A stretch of DNA of 64,000 nucleotides from YA12-FULL-51-18 sp041665305 (GTDB lineage Bacteria > Elusimicrobiota > Elusimicrobia > Elusimicrobiales > UBA9959), in the NCBI GenBank assembly GCA_041665305.1, contig JBAYJD010000004.1, forward strand, positions 31,275 to 95,274. The letters are read 5' to 3'. The position numbers and the translations under genes were made by a program. This document shows, one piece after another, positions 42,918 to 51,161 of the stretch; the stretch's first letter is position 1, and each line of letters begins with the position of its first letter. The notes below the pieces were generated by a model, which saw nothing but the letters and a program-made list of their open reading frames with translations, was not told the DNA's origin and did no database searches.

Positions 42918-43322
42918 TTAATTTTTCATCAGCGCCATTTTCAGGGCGCCGGCCTGTTTTGAGAGGTCCATCAGGCCGACCACCTCGCCGACCTTGTTGC
43001 CGTCGTCGGCTTTGATGATAACGAATTTATCTTTGCTGGCCGTAAGCGCCTGCGCTATGCGCGCCGGAAACTCCAGGGCCGGGACCGCCGCGCCGTTAAG
43101 TTTTATCTCTCCGGCGGAGTTAAGTTTTACCTGAATGCTTTCCGATAACGAAACTTTGCCCACCTGGGCGCTGGCCTTGGATTGAAGCACTTTGATGCCG
43201 GACTGGATCGCGAACGGGGCCACGGCCATAAAAATAATGACCAGCACCAGCGACACATCCACAAGGGGCGTGACATTGATGTCGGTTATCGCTTCGTCTG
43301 ATTTGCTTGTGGAAAAACCCAT
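42918..43322 (-). CDS. exbD: ExbD/TolR-family protein 1
   Basis: A 134-residue ExbD/TolR protein: membrane segment DINVTPLVDVSLVLVIIFMAVAP with the conserved Asp, and periplasmic VIIKADDGNKVGEVVGLMDLSKQAG. It shares the NVTPLVDV-LVLVIIFM core with the next gene but differs in the periplasmic part. It lies between exbB and the second exbD. Confidence 0.9.
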   Translation of the reverse strand: MGFSTSKSDEAITDINVTPLVDVSLVLVIIFMAVAPFAIQSGIKVLQSKASAQVGKVSLSESIQVKLNSAGEIKLNGAAVPALEFPARIAQALTASKDKFVIIKADDGNKVGEVVGLMDLSKQAGALKMALMKN

Positions 43323-43396
43323 AAATTCACGATGCGTAAAGCGCGGCTTGGCGCAAAACGACGGGGGTTTTCTTTACGCTTTGTTCCCCGTTGATC

Positions 43397-44014
43397 CTAT
43401 TTGGTCCCCATCGTTATTATCAGGCGGGAGGAGAAGATCTCCAGTTCGCTCATGATAACTTTTACGCGGCGCGTGAAATAGTTGTAAATAACGACCGCGG
43501 GAATAGCCACGGCCAGGCCCGCCGCGGTGGCGACCAGGGCTTCGGCTATGCCCCTGGCGACCACCGTGGGGCCGCCGACGCCGGAAAGCGCCAGGTCGCG
43601 GAAAGCCTTTATGATGCCTACCACCGTGCCGAAGAGCCCGATGAACGGCGCGATATTGCCCATGGTGCCCAGCACTCCGAGCAGCCTTTCAAGGTTAAGC
43701 TTCTCTTCCTGGCGTTTGGTGGCCAGCAGCTCTTCTATATCGCGTTTGGGCATTTCGCGGTGGCGCAGGGCATAATTGAACAGCCTTGAAACCGGGGAAT
43801 CTATCCTGGCGGTGTACTCAAGGGCTTTGTCCGCTTTTCCTTCTTTAAGCAGGCCGCTTATATGAGCCAGGAAATCGTCGACTTTACCGTGCCGTGCTTT
43901 CCTAAAGAACCACCAGCGTTCGAAAGCTACTGTAAAAGAAAGCAGGGAACAGCAGATCAGGATGATCAGCGTAAAACTATCCCTTAAAATGTTCAGATAA
44001 TTGATGTTTTCCAT
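43397..44014 (-). CDS. exbB: ExbB/TolQ-family proton channel
   Basis: A 205-residue protein. Three membrane segments: near residues 14-33 (FTLIILICCSLLSFTVAFE), LGVLGTMGNIAPFIGLFGTVVGII (split here by function: GNIAPFIGLFGTVVGI is the hallmark), and VATAAGLAVAIPAVVIYNYF. It works with ExbD as a proton-driven motor. The ATG at 44014, with GGAGGTCATT upstream, is chosen. It leads the exbB-exbD-exbD-tonB order and follows the long TPR gene. Confidence 0.92.
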   Translation of the reverse strand: MENINYLNILRDSFTLIILICCSLLSFTVAFERWWFFRKARHGKVDDFLAHISGLLKEGKADKALEYTARIDSPVSRLFNYALRHREMPKRDIEELLATKRQEEKLNLERLLGVLGTMGNIAPFIGLFGTVVGIIKAFRDLALSGVGGPTVVARGIAEALVATAAGLAVAIPAVVIYNYFTRRVKVIMSELEIFSSRLIITMGTK

Positions 44015-44068
44015 AATGACCTCCGCACCTAGTGTAGCGTCTCGCAAACGGCTTTATTGCGGTGAAAT

Positions 44069-47000
44069 TTAGTTCCCCGGCTCCGTCCCCGCGCCGCGCA
44101 GCCCCGGCAGGTCGTCGACCTTTACCGGGGTTTTGGTTTTGCCGCCCCGTTTTAAGGCCTTTTCAGGAGCCGCCGGTTTTTCCTCGGCGGCGGCGGACGG
44201 CTTCTCTTCTTTCTTTGCGGGGCCGGACTTTTCCGGATAAGTCATGCGGATAAGCGCCTTGGCCCGTTCGGCCGCGGCCTTGGCCACTTCCGGAGCGGCC
44301 GCGTTCTTTGAAATATCTTCGTAGATCCGGGCCGCCTCTGGGTAGTTCTTCTCCCCCTCGTAAATTTCGCCGAGCTTGACCAGGCCCTGGAGCCGCCAGG
44401 CGCTGTTGGAGGGTTTCTGGAGCGACAACCTCTCCCAATAGTCGCGCGCCTCGTCAGCCTGCTTGTTCTCCAGGCTGATCTCACCCATCTGGTAGAGCGC
44501 TTCCAGCGCGTCTTCCTTGCCTTCAGCCTCGCCGTAGATCCCGGAGAGTGTTTTAAGGGAGCCTGCCAGGTCGCCCCGGATCTTCTGGATGTTGAAGATC
44601 TCCCAAAGGGCGCTTAAAGCCTCTTCCGACTTGCCCGACAGCTCATAATACCGGCGATAGGTCTCCTCCGCCAGGTCGGTGGCGCCGGTGTTCTTATAGC
44701 AGAGCGCCAGGTTAAAAAGGGCGGGCTTGATATATTCGTTATCCGGATAGAGCTCGGCCAGTTTGGAGTACGCTTTGGCGGCGGGCTCGTATTTTTTGCC
44801 GTTATAATAGGCGTTGCCCAGCCTGAAAAGAGCGAGCGGGTGCTCCTTGGCTTCGGGGTAATTGGCCGCGAAGCGCTCGAACACGCCGGCGGCGTTCTCC
44901 ATGTCGCCGGTCTGGAAATACGCCTCGCCCAGGTAGAACTGAGCGTCCTTGACCGAGGAATGGTCGATATATTCTACGCAGAATTTTTTCAGGTACTCGA
45001 CGGCGCCGGGATAATCTTTCTTCTCGAACAGGCGGCGGCCCAGGCGGAACAGGGCCTCTCCCGAAGATTTGGTTCCGGGCCCAAGGGCGGAAAGTCCGAG
45101 GAAATAAGCCTTGAAATCCATGGCGGGGGCGCGGTCGAAGACCACTTCCGCCAGGTCGAATGCGTCATAGGCCTCGGGGGCGTCCGGGAAATCGGCGACC
45201 ACGGTCCTGGCCTGCTCCACCGCCTGGGCGTCCTGCTTCAGGTTATAATAGACCTGCGCCACGCGCAGATAGGCGAGCGGAAGCTGGCGGCTTTTGGGAT
45301 ACCTGGCTATGATGGCGTTGTAAGCGGCAATGCTGTCGTCGTACTTCTGGGCCCTGAAATAAGTGTCGGCGGTCTGGAAATCGGCCAGTTCGGTCTCGGG
45401 GGCGGACGGGTAATTTTTCGAAAGTTTGACCCACTGCTCCACGGCCTGGGTATAGTAGCGCAACCGGTAGAGCGCGAGACCCGCCCGGTAAAGCGCGCCG
45501 GCGGCGTAGGAACTGGCCGCGTTCTCGGCGGCGAACTTATCGTAAAGCTGATAAGCCTTCTCGAACTCCTTCTGGTTGAAGTAGCTGTCGGCCGTCGCCA
45601 GGGACTCCACGCCTTCGGCTTTCGGCAGATCGGGGAAGGCCGCGCGCATGGTCTTAAGTTTATCCCCGGCCTTCACGGCCGCTTCGGCGTCCCCGGCCAG
45701 GGCGTTGCACCAGACCAGGCCTTCCTGCGCGTAAATGGAGGAAACATCATTGGGGTAGATACGCGTCACGGTGTTATAGATGTTCCGGGCGTCGTCCGTC
45801 AGGTTAAGCGCCATATAGGCCTCGGCGACATACAGGAGGCTGAGCGCGCGCCACTTGGAGCCCACCGGGGGCAGGTGCTTGAAAATGAACTGGTAGGAGG
45901 TGAGGATATTGTTATAGTTCCCGCGCGCGTATTCGGTCCGCAGGATCATAAAAAGCGACTGCTCGGCCGTCTCGCTGGAAGGCGACAGGTCGACCGCGCT
46001 CTGGAAAGCCCGCAGGGCCTCCTGGTTTTTTTTAAGCGCCAGATAAACGTTGCCGGAAAGATACCAGGCGTTCTTGGCCAGGGCGTGGCCGGGATAGAGG
46101 ACGAGAAAATTCTCCAGCGCGTGCACGGCCTGGAGGTAATCGTTGAGGAGATACTGGCACCAGGCGAGCTTATACTGGGAGGCCGGGGCGACCGAGGAAC
46201 CGGCGTAATTCACGGTGATCTTCGTATAGGCGAACAGCGCGTCCCTGGTCTGGTTGTTCTCCAGATAGGACTCGGCGATGAAGAACTGGGCGTACGGGGC
46301 GAAAAAATCCTGGGGGCTCCGGTCTATGATGCTCTGAAAATTGGAACGCGCGCTGGGATAATCCTTCTTGTTGAATTGCGAGGCGCCGATGCGGAAAACA
46401 GCGGCGCTCTTAAGCTTGGAAGCCGGATATTTTTTAAGGAAACCCTGGTACTTGGCGATGGCCCCGTCGAAATCCTTGGCGTAAAAGAACGAATCGGCCG
46501 TAAGGAATTCCGCCTCTTCCCTGTAATCGGACTGGGGATAATCTTTAAGCAGTTTTTCGAACACGCCCGCCGCCATATAGGTCTTGCCCTCGTACAGATA
46601 GGACTTTCCGAGGAAGAACCGGGCCTGGACCGTGTCCAGTTGGGCGAACATCTTCTGCGCGGCGACATAATTCTTGCGGTTCATTTCTATGACCGCCTTG
46701 GCGAAGATCACCGACGGGTCCCGCGCGTAGGGAAGGTAGGTTTCCTCCAGATGAAAAAGCATGGACTGCGCCGTCTGGAACCTGCCGGCGGCGATATTGG
46801 CGTACACCACGCCCAGAAGGCTGACCGGCACGATGTAGCTGCCCGGATACTTGTCCTCCACCCGCCCGAATTCCTTGATCGCGCGCTCCCAATACCCCAT
46901 GTTATAATACGCCTCGCCGATACGGTACTGGGCCGAAGCTTCCAGCCCCGACTTCTTATAGTCCTCTATGACCTTAAGGTAGGCCGCCGCGGCGTTGTTA

Positions 47001-47329
47001 AGCTCGGCTATGGCCAGCGGATTGGCTCCCGCCAGCACCCTGGCGTCGGAAGAGATCTTGGAAAGCTTTTCCTGGCGCAGAAGCCCGAGGCCTTTGGACA
47101 TATACGCCTCGCCCTGCATGAACCGCGCGTCCACGGCGCGCAGGCTCTTGGGGTATTTTGCTATGAATTTGTCGAAGGAATCCACGACCGCGGACCGGTC
47201 GGAGGAGGCGCGATAAATGTCCGCTAGGTTCTGAAAAGCGGCCTCATCCTCGCTAAGCTGCGCGGAGGCAGGCCCCGAGCGCGCTACGACCGGCGCGAGC
47301 AGGAGTAAAGCCAGGAAAATAATTTTCAT
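44069..47329 (-). CDS. Very long TPR-repeat periplasmic protein
   Basis: A 1,086-residue protein with a signal peptide (IIFLALLLLAPVVARSGPASA) and many tetratricopeptide-like repeats along its length; recurrent motifs such as YPKSLRAVDARFMQGEAY, FGRVEDKYPGSY, FLKKYPASKLKSAAVFRIG and YFQTGDMENAAGVFERF are the YbgF/BamD-like type. The last 60 residues are a Lys/Glu/Ala/Pro tail (EEKPSAAAEEKPAAPEK). The ATG at 47329 with GGGGTGAT upstream is used. It precedes exbB and probably serves as a periplasmic scaffold for the Ton/Tol-like complex. Confidence 0.8.
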   Translation of the reverse strand: MKIIFLALLLLAPVVARSGPASAQLSEDEAAFQNLADIYRASSDRSAVVDSFDKFIAKYPKSLRAVDARFMQGEAYMSKGLGLLRQEKLSKISSDARVLAGANPLAIAELNNAAAAYLKVIEDYKKSGLEASAQYRIGEAYYNMGYWERAIKEFGRVEDKYPGSYIVPVSLLGVVYANIAAGRFQTAQSMLFHLEETYLPYARDPSVIFAKAVIEMNRKNYVAAQKMFAQLDTVQARFFLGKSYLYEGKTYMAAGVFEKLLKDYPQSDYREEAEFLTADSFFYAKDFDGAIAKYQGFLKKYPASKLKSAAVFRIGASQFNKKDYPSARSNFQSIIDRSPQDFFAPYAQFFIAESYLENNQTRDALFAYTKITVNYAGSSVAPASQYKLAWCQYLLNDYLQAVHALENFLVLYPGHALAKNAWYLSGNVYLALKKNQEALRAFQSAVDLSPSSETAEQSLFMILRTEYARGNYNNILTSYQFIFKHLPPVGSKWRALSLLYVAEAYMALNLTDDARNIYNTVTRIYPNDVSSIYAQEGLVWCNALAGDAEAAVKAGDKLKTMRAAFPDLPKAEGVESLATADSYFNQKEFEKAYQLYDKFAAENAASSYAAGALYRAGLALYRLRYYTQAVEQWVKLSKNYPSAPETELADFQTADTYFRAQKYDDSIAAYNAIIARYPKSRQLPLAYLRVAQVYYNLKQDAQAVEQARTVVADFPDAPEAYDAFDLAEVVFDRAPAMDFKAYFLGLSALGPGTKSSGEALFRLGRRLFEKKDYPGAVEYLKKFCVEYIDHSSVKDAQFYLGEAYFQTGDMENAAGVFERFAANYPEAKEHPLALFRLGNAYYNGKKYEPAAKAYSKLAELYPDNEYIKPALFNLALCYKNTGATDLAEETYRRYYELSGKSEEALSALWEIFNIQKIRGDLAGSLKTLSGIYGEAEGKEDALEALYQMGEISLENKQADEARDYWERLSLQKPSNSAWRLQGLVKLGEIYEGEKNYPEAARIYEDISKNAAAPEVAKAAAERAKALIRMTYPEKSGPAKKEEKPSAAAEEKPAAPEKALKRGGKTKTPVKVDDLPGLRGAGTEPGN

Positions 47330-47340
47330 ATCACCCCGCA

Positions 47341-49113
47341 TTAACAATAGGAACCGGCAAGCCTTCTTTCGGCGGCCTCTTTAACGAGGTTAGCCGTCAC
47401 TTCTCCGGGGTCCAGGCCGTAAATATTCTTATTGCCCCGCAGCCGCAGGGAAACCTTCCCTTCGGCCCGTTCGTTCTTGCCGACGATAAGCGCGTAAGGC
47501 ACTTTTTCGTTCGCGGCGGCGCGGACCTTGGCCGAGATGGTATCGGAACGGAGATCGGCGACGGCTCTAAGACCCGCGGACTTCAACCTGGCCGTGAGCT
47601 CCCCCGCGTACCCCTCCTCGGCGGAAGTGATGTTCAAAACCTTGATCTGCACCGGGGAAAGCCAAAGCGGAAAATTGCCGGCGAAGTGCTCTATCAGGAA
47701 GCCTATGAACCGCTCATGCGTGCCCAGCGGCGCCCGGTGGATGCAAAGCGGGATCTTTTCCGAACCGTCCGAATCCTTGTAGGCCAGGTTGAAACGGCCG
47801 GGAACCACGAAGTCCACCTGGTTGGTGGCGAGAGTGAATTCCTTGCCGATGGCGCTCCAGATCTGGACGTCTATCTTGGGACCGTAGAACGCCGCCTCGT
47901 TGGGGACTTCCTTGTAGGCAAGGCCCCCCTCCCGCAGGCATTTGAGGACCATCGCCTCCGTGCTCTTCCAAAGTTCCGGTTCGTCCACATATTTCTTGCC
48001 CAGCCCCTCCGCCGCGTGGGTGCTGAACCGCATCAGATATTTTTCAATGCCGAAGATCCTGAAGTAGTCGGTGTACATCCGCGCCACGCCCAGGAATTCC
48101 TCCTGGAACTGCTCCGGCGTGCAATAGATATGGGCGTCGTTCATCTGGAGGGACCGGACGCGCATAAGGCCGAACAGCTCGCCGGATTGTTCGTAACGGT
48201 AGCAGGTGCCGTACTCCGCCATTCTTACGGGCAGGTCGCGGTAACTGCGGGGCTTGGAACCGAAGATCTTGTGATGGTGCGGACAGTTCATGGGCTTAAG
48301 GCAGTATTTCACGCCGTCGATATCCATGGGAGGGAACATGCTGTCGGCGTAATATGGAAGATGCCCGCTGCGCAGATAGATGGCCTCTTTGGCCAGATGG
48401 GGGGTTTTCACGCGCACATAGCCGGCGCGGCCTTCGGTTTCCTTGGCCAACCGCTCTATTTCCTCTATTATGACCGCGCCGTTGGGCAGCCACAGAGGAA
48501 GGCCGGGGCCGACCTCTTCGTCGAAGGTAAAAAGTTCCAGCTGTTTGCCGAGCTTGCGGTGGTCGCGTTTGGCGGCCTCTTCCTGCTGCTTAAGATGGGC
48601 GTCAAGTTCTTCTTTGGTTTCAAAAGCCACGGCGTAGATGCGCTGGAGCATGGGCCGCTTCTCATCTCCGCGCCAATAGGCCCCGGCTATGGAAACAAGT
48701 TTGTATGCTTTGAGCTGGCCGGTATGCTGCACATGAGGGCCGCGGCACAGGTCCTCGAAAGGGCCGTTCTTGTAAATGCTGATGGGTTCCGAGGCCGGGA
48801 GATCGGTGATAAGCTCGACCTTGAACTTCTCCCCCCTCTCTTCGAAATGTTTCAGCGCTTCTTCCCGCGGAAGTTCGACGCGCTCGAACTTCTGGGCCTG
48901 CGCGATGATGTGCTTCATCTTCTTTTCTATTTTGGGCAGGTCTTCGGGGGTAAAATGGTGCGCGGAGTCAAAATCATAATAGAAGCCGTTCTCAATGGAC
49001 GGCCCGATGGCCAGCCTGGTGCCGGGGAACAGGTCTACCACGGCCTGCGCCATCACATGCGCCAGGGAGTGGCGCATCGTTTCGACAAAACCGTCGTTTT
49101 TTTCTTCAGCCAT
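47341..49113 (-). CDS. thrS: Threonyl-tRNA synthetase lacking the TGS domain
   Basis: A 590-residue class II synthetase that begins at the editing domain (MRHSLAHVMAQAVVD has HxxxH; LCRGPH has Cys and His), then the catalytic core (GLPLWLPNGAVI, FRIFGIEKYLMRFS, RYEQSGELFGLMRVR) with zinc ligands in MNCPHH, NDAHIY and IHRAPLGTHER, and the anticodon domain. E. coli ThrRS is about 50 residues longer at the N-terminus, the TGS domain; here the codons upstream hold only a hairpin and a tRNA, so the domain is truly absent. It follows tRNA-Val by 86 bp on the same strand. No Shine-Dalgarno is seen. Confidence 0.95.
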   Translation of the reverse strand: MAEEKNDGFVETMRHSLAHVMAQAVVDLFPGTRLAIGPSIENGFYYDFDSAHHFTPEDLPKIEKKMKHIIAQAQKFERVELPREEALKHFEERGEKFKVELITDLPASEPISIYKNGPFEDLCRGPHVQHTGQLKAYKLVSIAGAYWRGDEKRPMLQRIYAVAFETKEELDAHLKQQEEAAKRDHRKLGKQLELFTFDEEVGPGLPLWLPNGAVIIEEIERLAKETEGRAGYVRVKTPHLAKEAIYLRSGHLPYYADSMFPPMDIDGVKYCLKPMNCPHHHKIFGSKPRSYRDLPVRMAEYGTCYRYEQSGELFGLMRVRSLQMNDAHIYCTPEQFQEEFLGVARMYTDYFRIFGIEKYLMRFSTHAAEGLGKKYVDEPELWKSTEAMVLKCLREGGLAYKEVPNEAAFYGPKIDVQIWSAIGKEFTLATNQVDFVVPGRFNLAYKDSDGSEKIPLCIHRAPLGTHERFIGFLIEHFAGNFPLWLSPVQIKVLNITSAEEGYAGELTARLKSAGLRAVADLRSDTISAKVRAAANEKVPYALIVGKNERAEGKVSLRLRGNKNIYGLDPGEVTANLVKEAAERRLAGSYC

Positions 49114-49123
49114 AATGAAAAGA

Positions 49124-49185
49124 TAGAGGGCGGGGCAAAAGGGGAAAAAATCCTTATTTCTCTACCCTTTCCCCTCCGCCCTCTA
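49124..49185 (-). promoter_or_regulatory. Two-part stem-loop between tRNA-Val and thrS
   Basis: TAGAGGGCGG (49124-49133) pairs with CCGCCCTCTA (49176-49185), and inside it GGGGAAA (49141-49147) pairs with TTTCCCC (49168-49174). In the direction of transcription it ends 10 bases before the thrS ATG and is followed by TCTTTT. It could end the tRNA transcript or cover the thrS ribosome site. Confidence 0.55.
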
Positions 49186-49199
49186 CCCTGCCGTTAAAA

Positions 49200-49274
49200 T
49201 GGTGCCCAGTATAGGGATCGAACCTATGACCTTTCCCATGTCAAGGGAACGCGCTACCGCTGCGCCAACTGGGC
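49200..49274 (-). tRNA. tRNA-Val (anticodon GAC), CCA encoded
   Basis: On the minus strand the 75 bases fold as a cloverleaf: acceptor GCCCAGT with ACTGGGC, D arm GCGC-AGCGGTA-GCGC, anticodon stem TTCCC/GGGAA around the loop TTGACAT, and T arm ATAGG-TTCGATC-CCTAT. The anticodon is GAC, reading valine GUC and GUU. Discriminator A and the CCA end are encoded (49202-49200). Confidence 0.95.
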
Positions 49275-49480
49275 CCTTGTCGCACCCCGCGCGATGCACA
49301 TGCGCGGGGCGGATCGCCGCCGGACCTCTAATGGAAATCGGTCCGGTAAATTGATGGTATCATATACTTTACCGCGTTGGCAATATGACAAACTCGCATT
49401 TCGGCAATTCCGCGGCCGTTCGCGGAATTGCCGGGACGGACTGGAATACTTGAGGCGATTAATGATGTAATTTATGCGAT
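49275..49480. other. 206-bp divergent intergenic region with three inverted repeats
   Basis: Lies between tRNA-Val (minus) and the Y-family polymerase gene (plus). No ORF is credible. Inverted repeats: CCCCGCGC/GCGCGGGG (49285-49292, 49302-49309), CCGGACC/GGTCCGG (49320-49326, 49340-49346), and the strong 13-bp pair at 49402-49433. Promoters for both flanking genes should be here; none has a clear -35/-10 pair, though TTGCCA with a TATGAT-like region on the minus strand is a candidate for the tRNA. Confidence 0.5.
49402..49433. promoter_or_regulatory. Perfect 13-bp inverted repeat upstream of the Y-family polymerase
   Basis: CGGCAATTCCGCG and CGCGGAATTGCCG are exact complements around a 6-base spacer, ending 47 bases before the polymerase ATG. 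There is no T-run on either side, so it is more like an operator or mRNA leader hairpin than a terminator. It does not resemble the E. coli LexA box. Confidence 0.5.
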
Positions 49481-50710
49481 ATGGACCACCGTGACGCCTC
49501 CAAACTTGTCAGCTGGCTTTATGTGGATATGAACTCCTTCTTTGCGTCCGTGGAACAGGAGCTTGACCCCTCGCTGCGCGGCAGGCCCGTGGCGGTGGTG
49601 CCGCTGCACGCCGATTCTACCTGCTGCATCGCCGTCAGTTACGAGGGGAAGGCTTTCGGCGTAAGGACCGGCACCAAGGTGGGCGAAGCGAAAAGATTGT
49701 GCCCCCGGATGATCTTTATCGAGGGGAACCACGGCAACTATGTCAGATACCACAATCGGATCGTCGAAGCGGTCGAGTCGTGCCTGCCTGTGGAGGCCGT
49801 ATGCTCCATCGATGAAATGGCGTGCCGCCTGACCGGCTCGCAGCGGGAGCCGGAAGCGGCCGAAACCCTGGCTGTCAAGATCAAAGCCGCCATCAGGACC
49901 ACGGTAGGCTCGTCGCTGAAATGTTCCATCGGCGCCGGCCCGAACCGCTATCTCGCCAAGATCGCCGGGGATATGAAGAAACCGGACGGTTTTACGGTTA
50001 TCCGCCCCTGCGACCTGCCGGAGATCCTTTATCAACTGAAGCTTCGGGACCTCACCGGCGTCGGGGCGCGGATGGAGGCAAGGCTGAACCGGGAAGGCAT
50101 CCGCAGTCTGGAGGCTCTCTGCTCCCTGACGCCCGGGGAACTGGGCCGGGCGTGGGGCAGCGTCTGCGGGGAGGAGCTGTGGCATCTTCTGCGGGGCATG
50201 GAACTGCCGGAAAAATTAACACAGCAAAAATCCATCAGCCACTCCCATGTGCTGCCGCCGGAACTTCGCAATCCGCAGGGCGCGATGCGGATCCTTAAAA
50301 AACTTACGGACAAAGCCGCCGTAAGGCTCCGGCAGGAGGGCTTCTTTGCCTCCGGGATCCAGATCTTCGCCGGGTTCGCGGGGCGGGACGGCTGGAAAGC
50401 CCGCTGCGGATTGATGGAAACCCAGGACACCCTGGCGTTCATCGACGCCGTAAAAACCCTTTGGGAGGAGCTGCCGGAAGGCCCGCTCTTCTCAGTGGGC
50501 GTGGCGCTGACGGGACTTGTGCCCGAAGCGTTCCATGCCCCGTCGTTGTTCGAGAATTACCGCCGGATCAGTCTGATCAAGACGCTTGACCGGCTGAATG
50601 TGAAATACGGGAAGGACGCCCTCCATTTCGGAGCGACCCACGAAGCCGCGGGGCTGATCCCGCTTCGCATAGCCTTCACCAGGATCCCGGGCGAGGACGA
50701 AGGCTGTTGA
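49481..50710 (+). CDS. dinB: Y-family (DinB/Pol IV-like) DNA polymerase
   Basis: A 409-residue translesion polymerase: YVDMNSFFASVEQELDP is the first catalytic Asp motif with steric gate Phe, CSIDEMACRLTG the second (Asp-Glu), CSIGAGPNRYLAKIAGDMKKP the thumb approach, and LTGVGARMEARLNREGI the helix-hairpin-helix. The little-finger domain follows to the C-terminus. It copies past damaged bases with low fidelity. It is the only plus-strand gene of this half besides the RAYT gene. No good Shine-Dalgarno precedes the ATG. A strong inverted repeat lies upstream. Confidence 0.88.
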   Translation: MDHRDASKLVSWLYVDMNSFFASVEQELDPSLRGRPVAVVPLHADSTCCIAVSYEGKAFGVRTGTKVGEAKRLCPRMIFIEGNHGNYVRYHNRIVEAVESCLPVEAVCSIDEMACRLTGSQREPEAAETLAVKIKAAIRTTVGSSLKCSIGAGPNRYLAKIAGDMKKPDGFTVIRPCDLPEILYQLKLRDLTGVGARMEARLNREGIRSLEALCSLTPGELGRAWGSVCGEELWHLLRGMELPEKLTQQKSISHSHVLPPELRNPQGAMRILKKLTDKAAVRLRQEGFFASGIQIFAGFAGRDGWKARCGLMETQDTLAFIDAVKTLWEELPEGPLFSVGVALTGLVPEAFHAPSLFENYRRISLIKTLDRLNVKYGKDALHFGATHEAAGLIPLRIAFTRIPGEDEGC

Positions 50711-50721
50711 GCGGCCGCCGG

Positions 50722-51129
50722 TTACTTTTTATACGGATACCGGGCTTCTATCACCGAGCGGAGGCCGCCGCGCGGCGTGAAGTCTCCGGTGACGGTGCAG
50801 GACCTTGGGCTTACGGCCTTAACGACATCGTCCAGCACGCGGTTGGCGATATTCTCCATGAAGATGCCGCGGTTACGGTATTGCAGAAAATAATACTTGA
50901 GGGATTTGAGTTCCAGGCAAAGTTTTTTCGGCACATACTCTATCGTCACCGTCCCGAAGTCGGGCAGGCCGGTCTTTGGGCAGACCGAAGTGAACTCCGG
51001 ATGCACGATCCTGATGGTATAGGCGCGCCGGTACTGGTTCTCCCACGCCTCTATCGTCGGAAGCTCCAGGTCGTTGACGCTCTGCGCCTGGGCCGAGGTA
51101 TAACCGAATCTGGTCGAGGTGTTTTTCAT
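50722..51129 (-). CDS. queF: NADPH-dependent 7-cyano-7-deazaguanine reductase
   Basis: A 135-residue short QueF: HPEFTSVCPKTGLPDFG with the catalytic Cys, LELKSLKYYFLQYRNRGIFMEN, and TGDFTPRGGLRSV. It reduces preQ0 to preQ1 in queuosine synthesis. I start at the ATG at 51129 (MKNTSTRFGY) preceded by AAGGAGAG; the frame extends 12 codons further. It is 32 bp after the copper ATPase gene on the same strand, and convergent with dinB. Confidence 0.93.
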   Translation of the reverse strand: MKNTSTRFGYTSAQAQSVNDLELPTIEAWENQYRRAYTIRIVHPEFTSVCPKTGLPDFGTVTIEYVPKKLCLELKSLKYYFLQYRNRGIFMENIANRVLDDVVKAVSPRSCTVTGDFTPRGGLRSVIEARYPYKK

Positions 51130-51161
51130 AATACGGCTCTCCTTGTCCGGGCGGCTCTCCG

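Noticed and set aside
44840..47227. A 795-codon open frame on the plus strand opposite the TPR gene
   Set aside because: It lies entirely antisense to a well-supported TPR gene with signal peptide and ribosome site; GC-rich third positions commonly create such antisense frames. Its translation has no recognisable domain.
47686..49197. A 503-codon plus-strand frame opposite thrS
   Set aside because: ThrRS on the minus strand has all catalytic and zinc motifs; the opposite frame is a composition effect.
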